Positions 63,541 through 64,000 of a stretch of 64,000 nt of DNA are shown piece after piece; the stretch's first letter is position 1; each line of letters starts with the position of its first letter. The stretch is from Desmodus rotundus. Lineage: Eukaryota > Chordata > Mammalia > Chiroptera > Phyllostomidae. The position numbers and the translations under genes are program-made. The stretch covers positions 30,054,139-30,118,138 of the forward strand of contig NC_071388.1 in the NCBI RefSeq assembly GCF_022682495.2, in the 5' to 3' direction. Below the pieces are notes generated by a model. That model was not told the origin of the DNA and made no database searches. It worked only from the letters and a program-made list of their open reading frames with translations.

Positions 63541-64000
63541 TACTAGATAAGCCAGAAGCCTAAAATAGTTCAGCTCTTAAAATAACAGAACTTGGTTTTC
63601 TCTTTCCTTAATTGGAATTCTTAATTGTTAAATGTCAGACTTTCTTTGTTGATAGAATGTTCAAGGCCACAGCTGCATAGATTTTGAAGTGCTCATAAAT
63701 TAATTTGCCATTATTAACCATTTGATTTCTGTTCTGATCTGGTGGTTGTTTAGAATAGTACTTTCGGTTATTTGTTCATGGTTTTGTTGATTTTTAGTTT
63801 TATTGGATATACAGGAGAACACGGCCTCTGTGGCTCTCTGGGAGATGAAGTGTAGGATTCCCATTGCGCATGTTCTAATCATGTAAGAAAATAACACAAA
63901 TCTCTGTCAGTACAAGACAAACGTTTTAAATGTATGTGTTGGTAAATATTTGAAAAGGAGTCTACTGATCCTATTTTTAAGGCATTGACTCTTTACTTGA
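63541..64000. other. Intergenic, unassigned
   Basis: AT-rich sequence to the window edge; nothing recognised. Confidence 0.4.

Overview
This window is mammalian nuclear DNA and most likely comes from a bat. It is AT-rich, with split genes bounded by GT-AG introns, and it is dominated by LINE, SINE, LTR and DNA-transposon relics. Four tRNA-derived SINEs (about 19.7, 22.4, 45.7 and 48.5 kb) match the VES-type SINEs known from yangochiropteran bats. L1 3' ends that close with a 'gagacaactgtact...aataaa' tail also fit a bat. The species and family cannot be fixed from the sequence alone.

The only protein-coding gene I can support is SERPINI1 (neuroserpin), on the + strand. Eight coding exons between 7867 and 34642 join with compatible phases into an open frame of exactly 410 codons plus a stop, the same length I recall for human neuroserpin. 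A short piece of 5' UTR (7849-7866) precedes the start codon, and a poly(A) signal at 34867-34872 ends a 3' UTR of about 250 bases. Bases 1-7848 are inferred to be the intron after an upstream noncoding exon that lies outside the window. The gene's promoter is not here.

Layout: 1-7848, upstream intron with L2, MIR and an L1 3' end; 7849-12939, coding exons 1-4; 12940-20780, a 7.8-kb intron with L2, L1, an internally deleted mariner, MIRs and a VES SINE; exon 5; 20879-32709, an 11.8-kb intron with many L2 pieces, a 1.8-kb antisense L1 and an MLT2-like LTR nested in an MLT1-like LTR; 32710-34642, exons 6-8; 34643-64000, 3' UTR and then intergenic DNA with no recognised gene. The intergenic part holds two L1 insertions with 5' inversions, a complete solo ERV LTR with a 4-bp target duplication, a second mariner with inverted repeats and TA flanks, and MER5, MLT2, L2, MIR and VES copies.

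I found no operon, CRISPR array, RNA gene or undescribed biological system. The points most worth a second look are lineage differences in neuroserpin (loss of the N401 sequon and a new Cys150), a weak splice donor just before the reactive-centre exon, the well-resolved mobile-element structures, and two unexplained stretches (16.8-17.2 kb and 62.5-63.5 kb). All family names rest on recognition by eye, not on database searches.
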